Positions 33,556-45,140 of a stretch of DNA of 64,000 nucleotides are shown in pieces (position 1 is the first letter of the stretch; the number at the start of each line of letters is the position of its first letter). The DNA comes from Megaustenia siamemsis (taxonomy: Eukaryota; Mollusca; Gastropoda; Stylommatophora; Ariophantidae). Where the stretch lies: the NCBI GenBank assembly GCA_032433765.1, contig JAVIAB010000139.1, positions 39,639,608 through 39,703,607 of the forward strand, read 5' to 3'. A model generated the notes under the pieces. It made no database searches. It saw only the letters and a program-made list of their open reading frames with translations, and was not told where the DNA came from. The position numbers and the translations under genes are program-made.

Positions 33556-35466
33556 AAGTGCTGATATAGTAAAACAGTAACCTTTTGCATAGTTATAAAT
33601 TTGCATTTGAAACTCATTGTAATTAGATATAAATGTTGGTATTTAAAGTCAACAAATTGTCTACTGAGTCTTCACAAAATTAATAAAGATACGCCTTCAC
33701 TTAGGTAATTAATGCCCAGGCCGTGGTGCGTCATGTCGTTCAATAACAATTCAGTTTTGTGCACGGGATTTTCCTGAACTTAGTGTTTCTGCAATAGCCA
33801 AACTATTTACGTGAACGACCGCACCAAATTAATGTATATATCCTAAAATGGTGTCAAATTCGAACAGGGTGAATTTAATATAGCCTAAAGAAGAAAATTT
33901 TTAAACTAGATCACATTTCTCAGAGCAAAAATATTTCTATAACGACATCAATATTATAAGATTACATGCAAAAGTTGAAAGCAAAATAACAAACGGTTAT
34001 CACGTAAAGCTAATTCAAGTGTGATTATGAATTTCTGAACGGACTATAGATAGGCTAGTTGGCCGTGTGCTCTAGCTCTAGCGTTTGGTTCTCGTGGCAA
34101 GGCGCTGTGCCGAGAAGTACGGGTTCGATCATGCTTTGGACCATCTATTTGTTCTGTTTTATTTTTCTGTTATTGATTGCTTGTGATTTTTTTCCCGAGT
34201 GCTGCAAACATATCTCGTCCCTGGAATAATTCGCTTATGTTAGTTAGCCAGCCTGTTTTGACGCAGGCTATTACCGGGGGGTGGGAGAGACCTGACGAGG
34301 AGTTTGTGTTGACGGATTGCCACGAGTTGATGTGGGCAGGTTGACCTTTGACTCATAAGATGTGGCGGGTCGTAATGGCTTTCTTGACATTTCCTGCTCT
34401 TACTGGAGAGTTTGGATTTTGTCTGTACCAGGCTATGCTGGGAAACTACTTGTCCAGCCCAGAGGTACTGCAATACTGGATCCTTTATATCAGTAACAGC
34501 CACGACTACAGGGAACACGGCGATCCTAGCTTCTGTTAGCCAGTCTGGTTTGACGCAGACTGTTACCAGGGGAGACCACGAGGAGGTAGATCTGCTAGGT
34601 CTTGGTCAGATGATGGTGCGCCGACCCTGCTATTGCGACCGCAGGTCGCAGGCGCTTCTACTCCCCCTGACGAGGAGTAGAACTGCTAGGTCTTGGTCAG
34701 CTGCTGGGTCGCCGACCTTGCTGTTGCAGGTCGCAAGCGCTTAAGCTCCCCCTAACCAGTGATTAAACTAGGTCCGATGAATCAAGAAAAAAGACAAAAA
34801 TTCACAAATATAAAACATTAAATACTATGTGGGGGTGGGGGAGGCGCGTGTAGAGCTGCAAAGAAAAATGTAAAATAAACATACAATGGTATTAAGCAGC
34901 TAAACTAATAGAGAGACGAGACAAACTGCGACGTTTTAGGCAAAAGCTTTCATCAGATACAAAACAAATATATACAAAGATCATCACGATAGGCAAATAC
35001 TTTTCCAAGATTAACAAAAAAAATATAAACACGAATAATTAATAAACTGAACTACTCGAAGAACTGAGGAAAAAAAGCTAGGAATAACCCGCCATAGAAT
35101 ATATTAAGAAACAACAGATAAAATTGTTTGGCCATGTGGCACGGCAGAGTGATCAAAACACAACACAACGAGCCCGTAATGAACGTTGCAAGAACGCTAA
35201 ACCCAAGGACCTATCACGAAAAAGATGGATTGGCGGAATATTAGAAGCATTTAGAAACATAACAACAGAAGAGGCGAACAGAAGAGCAAAAAAAAAAAAA
35301 TACATCTCCCCCAACGCTGTAAGGCAAATAAGGAAGGAAAGAAGATTAAGAACTACGCGATACATATGGAACAGGCATTGTGGGTATTTTCTGGAAAGCT
35401 GGATATTGGTATAATCCTGACATCGTGGTAAAGGGAGGAGATAGCATCAAGAGATGGATTTGGGGA

Positions 35467-35882
35467 ATTCATCATCAAGTACCGGGCCTACTGGCGTAGG
35501 TGATGATGTCACTCCACAACTTTCGATCAAGACAGTTATTTCTCATTTCTGTTGTTGACCTTCTGTCAAGCAATTCTCTTAAGGTGTCTGGTATTTTTTC
35601 TCTTGGCTTCCCTCTGTCTCTTCGTCCCCAATTTTTCAAATTATTACAATATATTCTTGTTGTTCTCTTCTCATTACATGGCCAAAAAAAATGATGATTG
35701 TATCTTCCTAATATTGGAATTTAGCTCTCTTTTTGCTTGACCTCTTTCAGAATATTTTTATTACTCTTCTTAGCTGTTCATGGTATTATCAACATTCTTC
35801 TGTAAAACCACATTTCTACAGACTCCAGTGATTTTCTTGTCTGTTGTCCTATTGTCATGATTCACATCCATATGGGAATTAA
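35467..35882 (-). mobile_element. LINE-D tail, first site (array copy 4)
   Basis: Same insertion, with several one-base deletions. Confidence 0.75.
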
Positions 35883-36297
35883 TCACATAGTAAGGTAGCG
35901 TTCCGTTGTAACCAACCTTCGGTGCCACAAGATGATGATGTGTAAGGAGCTGTCTAACTTAGCAAACGTAGTGGTCTCACACATGGGCGATCGCTTACCT
36001 GAAATGTGTGGACAGGTTTGATCATTTGTGTTTACACGACCACCCCAGTAGACTCCACGTGACACAGTCACGAATAATGTACCCAGTCAACCACTGACTT
36101 TTAACGGTAGTCTCTTGTTCAATCTTCGCACAATTCTTACCCTTAACCCTACCTAACCCGTTTAACTAGCAGGGCTATTATTTCCACAGTCGACTATGAA
36201 GTCTACGATAGTATTTATTAAATCTGGCATGAGAAAATGGAAGAGAACAAGCAAGCGTCACATTTGATATACTCGCCTACATTAGAGAATTACACCA

Positions 36298-36668
36298 GAG
36301 AAGTAAAGTGCGTTTGTTCTGGCTAAAATATTGGAGAAAAGAGAAACAGAAAACTGAGGATTGTACACAGAGAAGTAAAGTACTTTGTTGTGGCTAAAAT
36401 ATTGGAGAAAAGAGAAACAGAAAACTGAGGATTGTACACAGAGAAGTAAAGTATTTCTGTTGTGACTAAAATATTGGAGAAAAGAGAAACAGAAAACTGA
36501 GGAGAAAAAGATTCAGAGAAGTAAAGTACTTTTGTTGTGACTAAAATATTGGAGAAAGAGAACAGAAAACTGAGGATTGTACACAGAGAAGTAAAGGGCT
36601 TTGTTGTGGCCAAAATATTGGAGAAAAAGAGAAACAGAAAACTGAGGATTGTATTCAGAGAATAAAAA
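36298..36668. repeat. 72-bp minisatellite (array copy 4)
   Basis: Same units with several one-base deletions that close the reading frame seen in copies 1 and 2. Confidence 0.9.
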
Positions 36669-36789
36669 GTTAAGATAGTTAATCATATCAGTCGTCATAA
36701 TTTATCTCTCTTTCTCAATGCAGTGGGGTAGTTTTGCTGAAGAATCTATGAGTTTTCGGCTCAGCTTGGCTTTTCTTGTCTTACCATAT

Positions 36790-38345
36790 AGCTATGGTAA
36801 ATATTAGATTGTATGGTTTTTTTTCTGCTCCGTTTTTTTTTAACCTGGCACCAGATCTATCAGCTCTTGTTGATGTAAATATTTTTTTAAACATGCAATG
36901 CACAATCTTGCTAAAAGTTATACAAAGAAGGATTCAGAATAAAAACAATACTGAATTAGATGAGCAGTAATTTGGATTAGGAAAAATAGCGCGACAAAAG
37001 AAGATATATTCTGCATGAGAACATTAATCGAAAAGTACACAGAAGTAAACAAACCAATATATGCCTGCTTCATAGACTACACCAAAGCTTTTGATAGAGT
37101 ACACCACAAAACAACTTATAGAATGCCTAAAAGAGATACATCTAGATGACATGGACATACGACTAATCATCATCAAGTACCGGGCTAGTAGGGTAGGTGA
37201 TCATGTCTCTCCACAACTTTCGATCTCGGCAGCTATTTATCATTTCTGTTGTTGACCTTCTGCCAAGCCATTCTCTTAAGCTGTCTTTTATTTTTTCTCT
37301 TTGCTTCCCTCTATCTCTTCGTCCCTCAATTTTTCCAGTTGTTACAATATATTCAAGTTGTTCTCTTCTCATTACATGGCCAAAAAATGATGATTGTCTC
37401 TTCCTAACATTGGAAATTAGCTCTCTTTTTGCTTTGACCTCTCTCAAAACCTCTTAATTACTCTTCTTAGCTGTCCATGGTATTCTCAACATTCTTCTGT
37501 AAAACCACATTTCTACAGACTCCAGTGATTTGTGTCTGTTGTCCTATTGTCCATGACTCGCTCCATATGTTAAGACTGGCTCTACGTAACATTTAAGAAC
37601 TCTTTTTCTTGTTTCTATTGTCAAAAATGGATTGCATAGTATTTCCTTCATTTTTTGGAAAGTTGCTTTTGCCTGAGCCATTGTGCATCTCACCTCTTTT
37701 GTACATCATACGACTAATATGTATCTAAACTGGGAGCAAACAGCACTAATAAAATATAACAAAAAGAGAACTCCATATCCATTGATATAAAAAGAGGAGT
37801 AAGACAGGGATGCATCCTATCACCAAGCTTGTTCAATCTATACACTGAGCAAATCTTTAAAGACATCACAGAGATGTCAGGCCTATAAATTAATGGAAAG
37901 ATAATCAATAACCTAAGATATAATGACGATACTGTACTACTAGCAGAAAATTCTAAAGATCTACAACAATTACTTAATGAAATAAACATGACAAGCAAAA
38001 AAATATGGACTAGATATGAATATCAAAAAGACTACAACTATGATCATAACAGAGAAAATACTCAAAACCCACAAGTGGACATACAAAACTACTAAATTAC
38101 TAAATATAATTAAGACAAGACAAATGAAATTTTTGGGTCACGTTAAAAGACACAACAGCCTACTAAAAGTAATCCTGGAGGGGAAAATACAAGGTAAAAG
38201 AGGCAGAGGCAGACCAAGACCATCATGGACGAGTAACATCAAAAGATGGACAAATCAGTCTATGACAACCTGCACCATCAAAGCAAGAGACAGATCAGAA
38301 TGGCGCTCCATGGTAGCCAACCTTCGTTGCGGGGATGGCACTCGA
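36790..38345 (+). mobile_element. LINE-A RT and C-terminal region, split by LINE-D (array copy 4 and flank)
   Basis: The fragment seen in the other units ends at 37168. Only here does it continue beyond LINE-D, from 37707: GVRQGCILSPSLFNLYTEQI, then NNLRYNDDTVLLAENSKDLQ. In the catalytic box the usual A of YADD is N. The C-terminal part follows (MKFLGHVKRHNSLLKVILEG, RGRGRPRPSWTSNIKRW, WRSMVANLRCGDGT) with an ATG-repeat tail at 38340. The linker between RT and tail is deleted at about 38060-38090. Stops make the copy dead. Confidence 0.85.
37169..37706 (-). mobile_element. LINE-D 3' insertion with 12-bp TSD (distal end of array)
   Basis: This complete 5'-truncated insertion is flanked by CATACGACTAAT (37157-37168 and 37707-37718). 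It represents the original insertion event. To about 37430 it matches the unit copies almost exactly. From there to 37706 it is clearly diverged from them, so it is chimeric with respect to the array. Confidence 0.9.
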
Positions 38346-38356
38346 TGATGATGATG

Positions 38357-38528
38357 ATGGATATCAAAATTGACGAACTAGACCTGGGGACAGTTCAGAA
38401 CTACAACTACCTTGGACATACTATAACCAGTGATGGAAAATGTACAACTGAAATAAACAAAATAATAGGAATGGCAAAAAGTAATTTTAATGCCATGAAG
38501 AACATACTAACATCAAAACAAATAACAC
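38357..38528 (+). mobile_element. LINE-A linker fragment
   Basis: The plus strand reads IKIDELDLGTVQNYNYLGHT, then TSDGKCTTEINKIIGMAKSN, then FNAMKNILTSKQI. This is the part missing from the neighbouring LINE-A copy, placed after that copy's 3' tail. Either a second truncated insertion or a rearrangement explains it. Confidence 0.7.
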
Positions 38529-38730
38529 AAAGGACAAGAGGTCGAATTGGATCTTGATTGACGGCTTCTGGTTCACCCAGCCTTAAATGAGTACCATATT
38601 TTTTTCTGGAAAGTAAAGGGCGCAATACCGACCCCATTACCCCAAAATTCATGTGCCGAAGGTCTATACAATTTATGGTCACTAACACCATATTCCATAT
38701 ACGCCACTTGGCGTGACAGGACTTTTTACT
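38529..38730 (+). mobile_element. SINE S1, 5'-truncated
   Basis: S1 from within the head (AAGGACAAGAGGTCG) through TTCACCCAGCCTTAAATGAG and GCCACTTGGCGTGACAGG. The A-box is missing. It directly abuts the LINE-A linker fragment. Confidence 0.75.
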
Positions 38731-38940
38731 ATTGCTTATCTAAGATAAAAATGGAAAGATTGTTTTCATATTTGTCATGTTAAGTTCTTCATTTGTATTG
38801 TTTTAAAGTCAGTTCACAGCATTGACTCTGGAAGTGTAAGAAATGTGGCCGGTTTCATGAAGATGTGCTATACACCCTACATTGCGCATGTGCGGAAGTG
38901 GAAATGTTGAAATTTTGCACATGCTTCATCTATACAGATG

Positions 38941-39330
38941 GTTTACTTTGCTTGCTTGCGTTCGGCCGACGACTAAAGGAGATTCCTCTTCATATCCGCC
39001 CTTAAAAGGACGTTACGTGGACGTGTCTGCGTTGTGTTGTGGTTTACAGTATAACTGTGATATTTGCGCTTTCGGCCCAACACATCCGACTTCAGCATGT
39101 AATTTCTGAGTACCGGATTGTCTTCCCTTTTCGATCCCTACTCACTTGGCCAGACTAGACAGGTTAGTCTGTTACTTGAGGCACCACGGAGAGGTGGAGC
39201 AGGGTCTGGATGGCTCTGGTTCACCGATCCAGGCGCAAACCATCAGCTGTGGGTCGCTGACAACTTCCAGCTCTGGTGCTGGGAGGCGTGCCCTCGCCTC
39301 CATGGTTTACTTTCAAGCTGTGGTACGAGT
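38941..39330 (-). repeat. Dispersed repeat R1, inverted copy
   Basis: Close complement of the copy at 5790-6180 (GAGGCACCACGGAGAGGTGG, CAGCTGTGGGTCGCTGACAA). High similarity suggests a young family. Confidence 0.7.
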
Positions 39331-39757
39331 TACCGCTTAACTCGCCCTCGCTCGCGCATCCAGAAGATTCCTAACCTGCACATTTCCAGCTGCATGCTTC
39401 AGGTCTCCGAACCTGGGTGAAGGCCAAGTGACTCCACTTGTTCCAGGAAGCTAGGCCTAATGTTCACGCCTAGCGGGCGAATCACGTACAGATACGTACA
39501 CCACCCTCACACATACGCACACAATTAGTTTCTATATATACGAGTACATTGGCCTGTTAGATCTGACACTACGCAACAGTATGACTCAATACATGATGCT
39601 TCCAGTTAGTTTTCGTGTATTGAAATCTAATCAGCAAAGCTTGCGTTCAATTTATGGATTCTAGGCCGTGCATGGTTCGTTCGTGCACGTGGGTCATGGT
39701 TCTCGAAGGTTCTCAGCATTTAGAGGAGTAGGCCGACGCACCTATGTGTATGTGAGG
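39330..39757. other. Non-coding stretch
   Basis: Nothing recognised beyond short low-complexity patches. Confidence 0.45.
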
Positions 39758-40631
39758 AGTGATCATGTGTTGAAATATTACAATTTTATTAATTGGTCCA
39801 TCTCCAAAGCAAAGAAATTTCTCCACATAGATATCTTTTATTACTAAAAGTTTAGGTTGACATCTTCCTATTCTCAAATTGGAATCACCCATTCAGCTAT
39901 AACATATAGATTACAATCCTAAAATGCGCAACATTACAATGCAACTAAAACATCAGTGTGCAATAGATGGTGGAAGGCAATGTATCACCCCCCTGATGAT
40001 ACAAAACCTTTACAATCAGCTACTGTCTGATATTGCAGTGATGGTAGTCCTAACATTACAGTGGTTGAAACATCGCTTGAAATTTATTAAGTTCTTTTAA
40101 TACCTCTTGCAAATTATTAACGACACTATAAACAGAATGTCTAAAAAAAAAATAATATCAGATAGCAGCCAGTTGTAAAGATTTCACTAACTTGTCTTTA
40201 CACAGCTATTCCACATTGATGTTATCGTTATAGTTATGGTTAGTCGAAGGCCCCGGTGTCGCTGCAAACAAATTAAAATCCATAATTCCTCAACCGCTCA
40301 TGCCAGTGGAATCATCTGAATTAAAACTCATCTCATTGAAGGATCCAACAAAGAAAAGCAGCGCAATCCCCACCATCAGGGGGTGATACATACAGTCCAT
40401 CATACAGCTCAGTGATGTTTTAGTTCTATTGTAATGTCACACAGTTTAGGATTATAATCTATATGTGGTAGCAGTATGGGTGAATCCAATTTTAGAAGAG
40501 GAAGATGTCAACCTCAACTTTTAGCAATAATAATTGACAATAAAAAAAAACAATGTATGTGGAGACATTGTTTTGCTCTTTGGAGAATGAACAAATTAAA
40601 TAAAACTGGAATATTTCCTCACATGATCACT
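39758..40631. mobile_element. 874-bp element with ~240-bp terminal inverted repeats
   Basis: The left arm (39758 to about 40002) and right arm (about 40378-40631) are complements with about 85 percent identity by eye. The ends read AGTGATCATGTG and its complement. Shared inner landmarks are GAGGTTGACATCTTCCT, CATTACAATGCAACTAAAAC and TATCACCCCCTGATG-type sequence. The spacer of about 375 bp contains R5. There is no transposase, so this looks like a non-autonomous fold-back DNA element. The target duplication is not clear. Confidence 0.75.
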
Positions 40632-41235
40632 AACGTACACAATTAAAAAAAAAACACGCAAACATTTTTTTCTCACAAAATGAGACTCTTCACTCTAAAA
40701 AAAAAAAAACTTGCAGACAAATTAAAGTATTATGTCATATTTTTATCATTCACGTTCAAAAGTCCATGGCAGTAGTACTAAAATAACACTTTTATCACAG
40801 GAATGTGCACAGTGTCCCTACGTATTCATGATCCTGCTTTTATTAAATCCCGTATTCGTTGATTCTAATATCATACCCGAACTTTATGATGCAAGTTACT
40901 GAGGATCAATGCCGGACAACATGTTGACTGAACACAGCCATCGACTTATAGCTGATTGTTTGCATCAGTATCAGTGAGCCAAAACTTAAAACTGATCAAG
41001 ATCTTAATCCACCTTACTGCTGTGGCAATCTAGAAATAAACCGGTCTGTTCAGCGAGGAAAGATTCAATAGGGATGGAAATTGGGTGTGTTTAAAAAAAA
41101 ACGTTATGCTGAAGATGGATATGTTGGAGCTCGATCTGCTGGAGACCACAATAACATTAACTTTTAGTCTTTTTATGACCGAGTGACCAAACGAGGCAGC
41201 GTGGACGAACGCAAACAAGAAAGACGGATTAAAAT
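40632..41235. other. Non-coding AT-rich stretch
   Basis: A-runs and a weak R1-like motif (ATCGACTTATAGCTGATTGT near 40943) are present. No gene. Confidence 0.45.
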
Positions 41236-41238
41236 AAT

Positions 41239-41445
41239 TAGTCTAAATAAGGCGCAGGGTGAAGAACTTAGCATGGGCCAGCGACTTGACTAGTCTAAAT
41301 AAGGCTAAGGATGAAGAACTCAGCATGGGCCAGCGACTTGACTAGTCTAAATAAGGCTCAGGGTGAAGAACTCAGCATTGGCCAGCGACTTGACTAGTCT
41401 AAATAAGGCTCAGGGTGAAGAACTCAGCATGGAGCAGCGAGTCAC
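41239..41445. repeat. 52-bp minisatellite, four units
   Basis: Units start at about 41239, 41291, 41343 and 41395 with TAGTCTAAATAAGGC. The last runs into a diverged R1-like segment (to about 41680). Confidence 0.9.
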
Positions 41446-41759
41446 AGCTGATCGCAGGTGTCAAGGATGAAGAACTGAGCATGGAACAAAGAGTCATAGC
41501 TGATTGTATGTGTCAGGATAAATAAACTAGAACCAGTGAACACCTCTGTCACCAGCTGGCAGGTCCTAGAAAACAGACTAATTTGTCTGGCCAATCGAGT
41601 GGGGTTTGAAAAGGAACAGAACTCGGTACTCACAAATTACGAAAACTGGAGTCGGATGCTTGTAAGCAACGACTCAATGCAACTACACAAACTTTATAGT
41701 CTTTCAAATGGAGTCATATTGGGCGTTCGTAGTAGAATAATATCGTAGTTATATCATGT

Positions 41760-42750
41760 CTTGAACGTTATAGCGTCTCTTCCTGTTTGATTACCACCTT
41801 ATTGCAACACTTTATTAACTCGAGATTGAATGCCGTAAAGACAGTGTGCGCCTATTATCTGTACTTGCACTTTAGTAATAACAAGTAATATTGTCATTAT
41901 GCAGATAAATGGTTACACAAACGACTACGTTTGTTAATATTTCCTTACAACAATTTACTTATCTACCTTTTGTCTTTTATTAATAATTGTCATTAAATAA
42001 TCACTAACTATATAATCAAATCTATACATGTCAATTTGCCTCTCCATCTAATTTCTCAAAGACTACCTTGAAACTCTCTTGAGTTTCTTCTTTGTTCATG
42101 GATACCTCATCTGTTAACTCTTTCTTGTGTAATCTCAAACTTAACTCACAAGCATACTTGACGTTGCAGAAAAAAAAAAGTTTACTTCTGCATACATTTC
42201 TTTTCCGGCCTAGGCCGGGCACGAACGGCGGTATTTGTATTTGCTCGGTTACTGAACTCACGCCACGGTCACGTTCCTAATGGACGCGCAGATTTTCTTA
42301 GCTCGTTTCAGATTGTGCGTTCTAAACGTCAAATTTCTGTGCTGGTAGCCTGGCGGCTCCAGCTTCCGTTGACCTAATTTCACGTGCTGCTGCCATCTTA
42401 GCTTCGGCGTGATTTGAATAAATGTGGTCTGAGGTAGAATTTGTTTTGAAAATTATCACTGCAACTCTGCGTTACTGCTTTATATCTGTCTGTCTGTCTG
42501 TTAATCTATTTGCCTTTGTAGTGCTGTCCTTGCCGTCATATCTGCCTCACAGGCCGCCCCACTATCTATCCGCAATCCGCGCATTATTTACTCATTCATC
42601 CGTCTATTCGTTTATTTGTTTGCCTGTCGGTTTAACTTTCTATCCATCTGCTTTTCAGTCCATCTATCCCCATGCGTGCAGAAGCATGCATTGAAGAGCA
42701 CTCTAGAAGTCCAAAACAGACGTGAGCAGGGAAACGTGGTACAGCCCACT
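41760..42750. other. Non-coding intronic stretch
   Basis: No gene, transposon or clear repeat was recognised. Confidence 0.45.
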
Positions 42751-42753
42751 ACT

Positions 42754-43045
42754 CTAGAAGAGAAACTATATATGGTACAACCAAACGCTAAATTAGAAGA
42801 GAAATGATATATGGTACAACCCAAAACCCTAAAATAGACGAGAAACTACATATGGTACAACCAAACCATAAAATAGAAGAGAAACTATATATGGTACATG
42901 TACAACCAAAACCATATAAAATAGAAGAGAACTATATATGGTACAACCAAAACCATAAAAATAGAAGAGGAACTATATATGGTACAACCAAAACCATAAA
43001 ATAGAAGAGAAACTATATATGGTACAACCCAAACCATAACATAGA
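42754..43045. repeat. ~40-bp minisatellite with ATATATGGTACAACC core
   Basis: About seven imperfect units of GAAACTATATATGGTACAAC plus an A-rich half. Unit length varies through small indels. Confidence 0.9.
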
Positions 43046-43049
43046 CAGC

Positions 43050-43980
43050 AAACCTAATAGGAGAATCTATAATCACAATCTGAATGAGTCATGATCGCAA
43101 AAGAAGTCAAGGAAAACACGCAAACCATTTTGGCAGCATATATACATATAACAGAATGATAGCATCAAGCATGGGCATGTGAGAAGAGAATATGTTACTG
43201 CCATTTTTTTAAATGCTAAAACATAAGTGAGAAAAAATTAGAAATAAAATTATTTCTTAAGTCGTCTCTGGACCAAAGGTTCACTGTAATGAAGCGTCAT
43301 TTTGTTTAATCTTTTACCATGGGCATTGTACTTTCCCGTGATTGATTCCGCAACCTGTATCTTGAAACAGTTTCATTCTGTATGATCCAGACTACGCGAG
43401 TTGAATGAAGAAAAGATTAAATGTCTCAAGCAATTTAAAATTAAGACATACTTTAACATTTTGGGGAAGTTTTTATTGTGCAATTTTCGTTTTAAGAATG
43501 TATTAAGTTACCGTCGGTTATGCAAGCATCAAAACCCGTATAGTCCTGACCACTGAGTCAGCTTTGAATGAAATAAGCCATGTGATACTGGAGAGAGTTT
43601 AAGCTGTGGAGATGAGTCCCGGCATTGTTTAAAGGGCAGGATCCAAAGGCAGCCATAGATTATACGCGTCCTTCCAAAATGTGACAATTGTTGCAACTCA
43701 GGCTCCCTCTCCATCGTGCAGACTTTGTCCCTTTACAAAACATGCATGTAAGAATTAACAAGTTGATGATTATCATAACGTGAACATAATACTAGAACTT
43801 TTTTTTTTTTTTTTGTGAAGATACTTTTCCTGTCACTTCTGTTTTTTTTTAATTGCAATTAGCAGATGGCAAAAGAACTGGGGGGGGGGGGGGGGGGGGG
43901 GGAGACACGCCGCCCAAAACTTCGATTTGTAGACGTGTAAACGTGACATGAAGATTTTGAACATAAACCGTGCAGCCTGG
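43050..43980. other. Non-coding stretch with T and G homopolymers
   Basis: A T-run of about 16 at 43799-43815 and a 23-base G-run at 43880-43902 are present. No gene is supported. Confidence 0.5.
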
Positions 43981-43984
43981 GTAG

Positions 43985-44122
43985 ATTGGAAACACACTCT
44001 AAGGCTCCAACGCAAACAAGAAGCAGACAGATCGTAGAAAAAGATAATACACGGCGAAACAAAAGAAAGATAACATTTCTAGGGGCTCTGCAAAATATAT
44101 ACTCAACTATGACTGACGGAGG
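43985..44122. repeat. Dispersed repeat R3, copy 1
   Basis: Pairs with 53455-53605 (AACACACTCTAA, AACAAGAAGCAGACAGAT, AACATTTCTAGGGGC, TCAACTATGACTGACG). Confidence 0.7.
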
Positions 44123-44124
44123 CT

Positions 44125-44215
44125 CATCATCATCTTGTGCTATGCCGGTTGGCGTAGGCGATCATGCCCTTCCACAATCTTCTATCCACAGCGCATCGTA
44201 AATATATAAAACACT
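44125..44215 (-). mobile_element. LINE-G 3' terminus
   Basis: The minus strand reads CAVDRRLWKGMIAYANRHS before a TGATGATGAG end. Only the last 90 bp of the element remain. Confidence 0.65.
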
Positions 44216-44454
44216 GAAAAATTGACAGTGAAAATTGTATTAACAGATTAAAATGGAATAAATACATCCAGTGACTTGTATTTTTTTTAAAGTCTAATGA
44301 AATACAATTTTGAACCATTTGAACGCATCCTTCTGTAAGATAAGCACTGTTACCATATATTTGTTTTGATATCATTACCATAAAGTTTCTCAAATTTGTC
44401 AGCACAACATGCCAACAGTTCTCAGTTATCATATTTAAGAATTTTACTCATCTC

Positions 44455-45140
44455 TTTCAGTTCTTGCAAATCAGATGCAGTGATTAACTTTCTTTCAAAT
44501 CTCATCAAATCAAGCGAAGGCTATTGTGTTCTTTAACTTATATCTACCTCGCATTATATATAACTGCCATTCAATGAGTCTTCTTCTTATTAAATCCAAA
44601 ATATCTACTTTTGTTATTGATTTCAGTAAATAGTTCTTGTAGCTCTTCACAACTTTCTGCCAGTAAAACACAGTATCACCTACACAACCTAGGTAGTAAA
44701 TTATGTTTCCAATGAAAACCTGATTGACGTCTTACACATTTTTCCACGTGTATAGTCCTACTTCTAATTAAACCTCATTAAATGCAGACCGTTTCTATTA
44801 GATTGTATCATTGTTTGTTTGATCCCAGTGACACATCAGTCGTGCCTCTAATCAATGTGTATCTCTTTCATGAATTCTAAAACTTGCTCAAGAACTTTGG
44901 TATGGTCATTGATGTACGCATAAAATGAGGTGTTTATTTCTGTATATTTTCTGTTAGGATTTCCATACAGAAAACAATTCTGTTCACATTTGTATACATA
45001 TCACATTTCCTTGATTCCAAAGTGTTTACTGAATTAAATTGTTGTTCATTCAAAGCTTTGCAGATTAAGTTTCTCATTATTAAAGACATTAGTGTTCGCT
45101 GTCTTGCACGATGAAAATTTGACAAATTAATTTCCCATTT
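44455..45140 (-). mobile_element. LINE-A-like RT fragment, degenerate
   Basis: Minus-strand frames contain relics of LNEQQF near 45050, an AYINDHTKVLEQVLEFMKEI-type remnant of the FIDYTKAFDRV box near 44900, and VGDTVFYWQKVVKSYKNYLL near 44680, the position of the ADDTVLLAES catalytic box. It is heavily decayed and the assignment rests on order and spacing. Confidence 0.55.

Larger units (their letters stand above)
33190..37430 (+). repeat. 5-kb tandem array, copy 4 (terminal, lacks the LINE insertion)
   Basis: The empty site is at 36781-36789. Identity to the other copies holds until about 37430, inside LINE-D. Beyond that the sequence is a different LINE-D copy and then the single-copy continuation of LINE-A. 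This unit has the most one-base deletions. Confidence 0.9.

Noticed and set aside
37719..37732. TGTATCTAAAC at 37720 as a trace of a fifth array unit
   Set aside because: The sequence after it is LINE-A coding and the motif fits that reading frame. The resemblance to the unit junction is coincidental.
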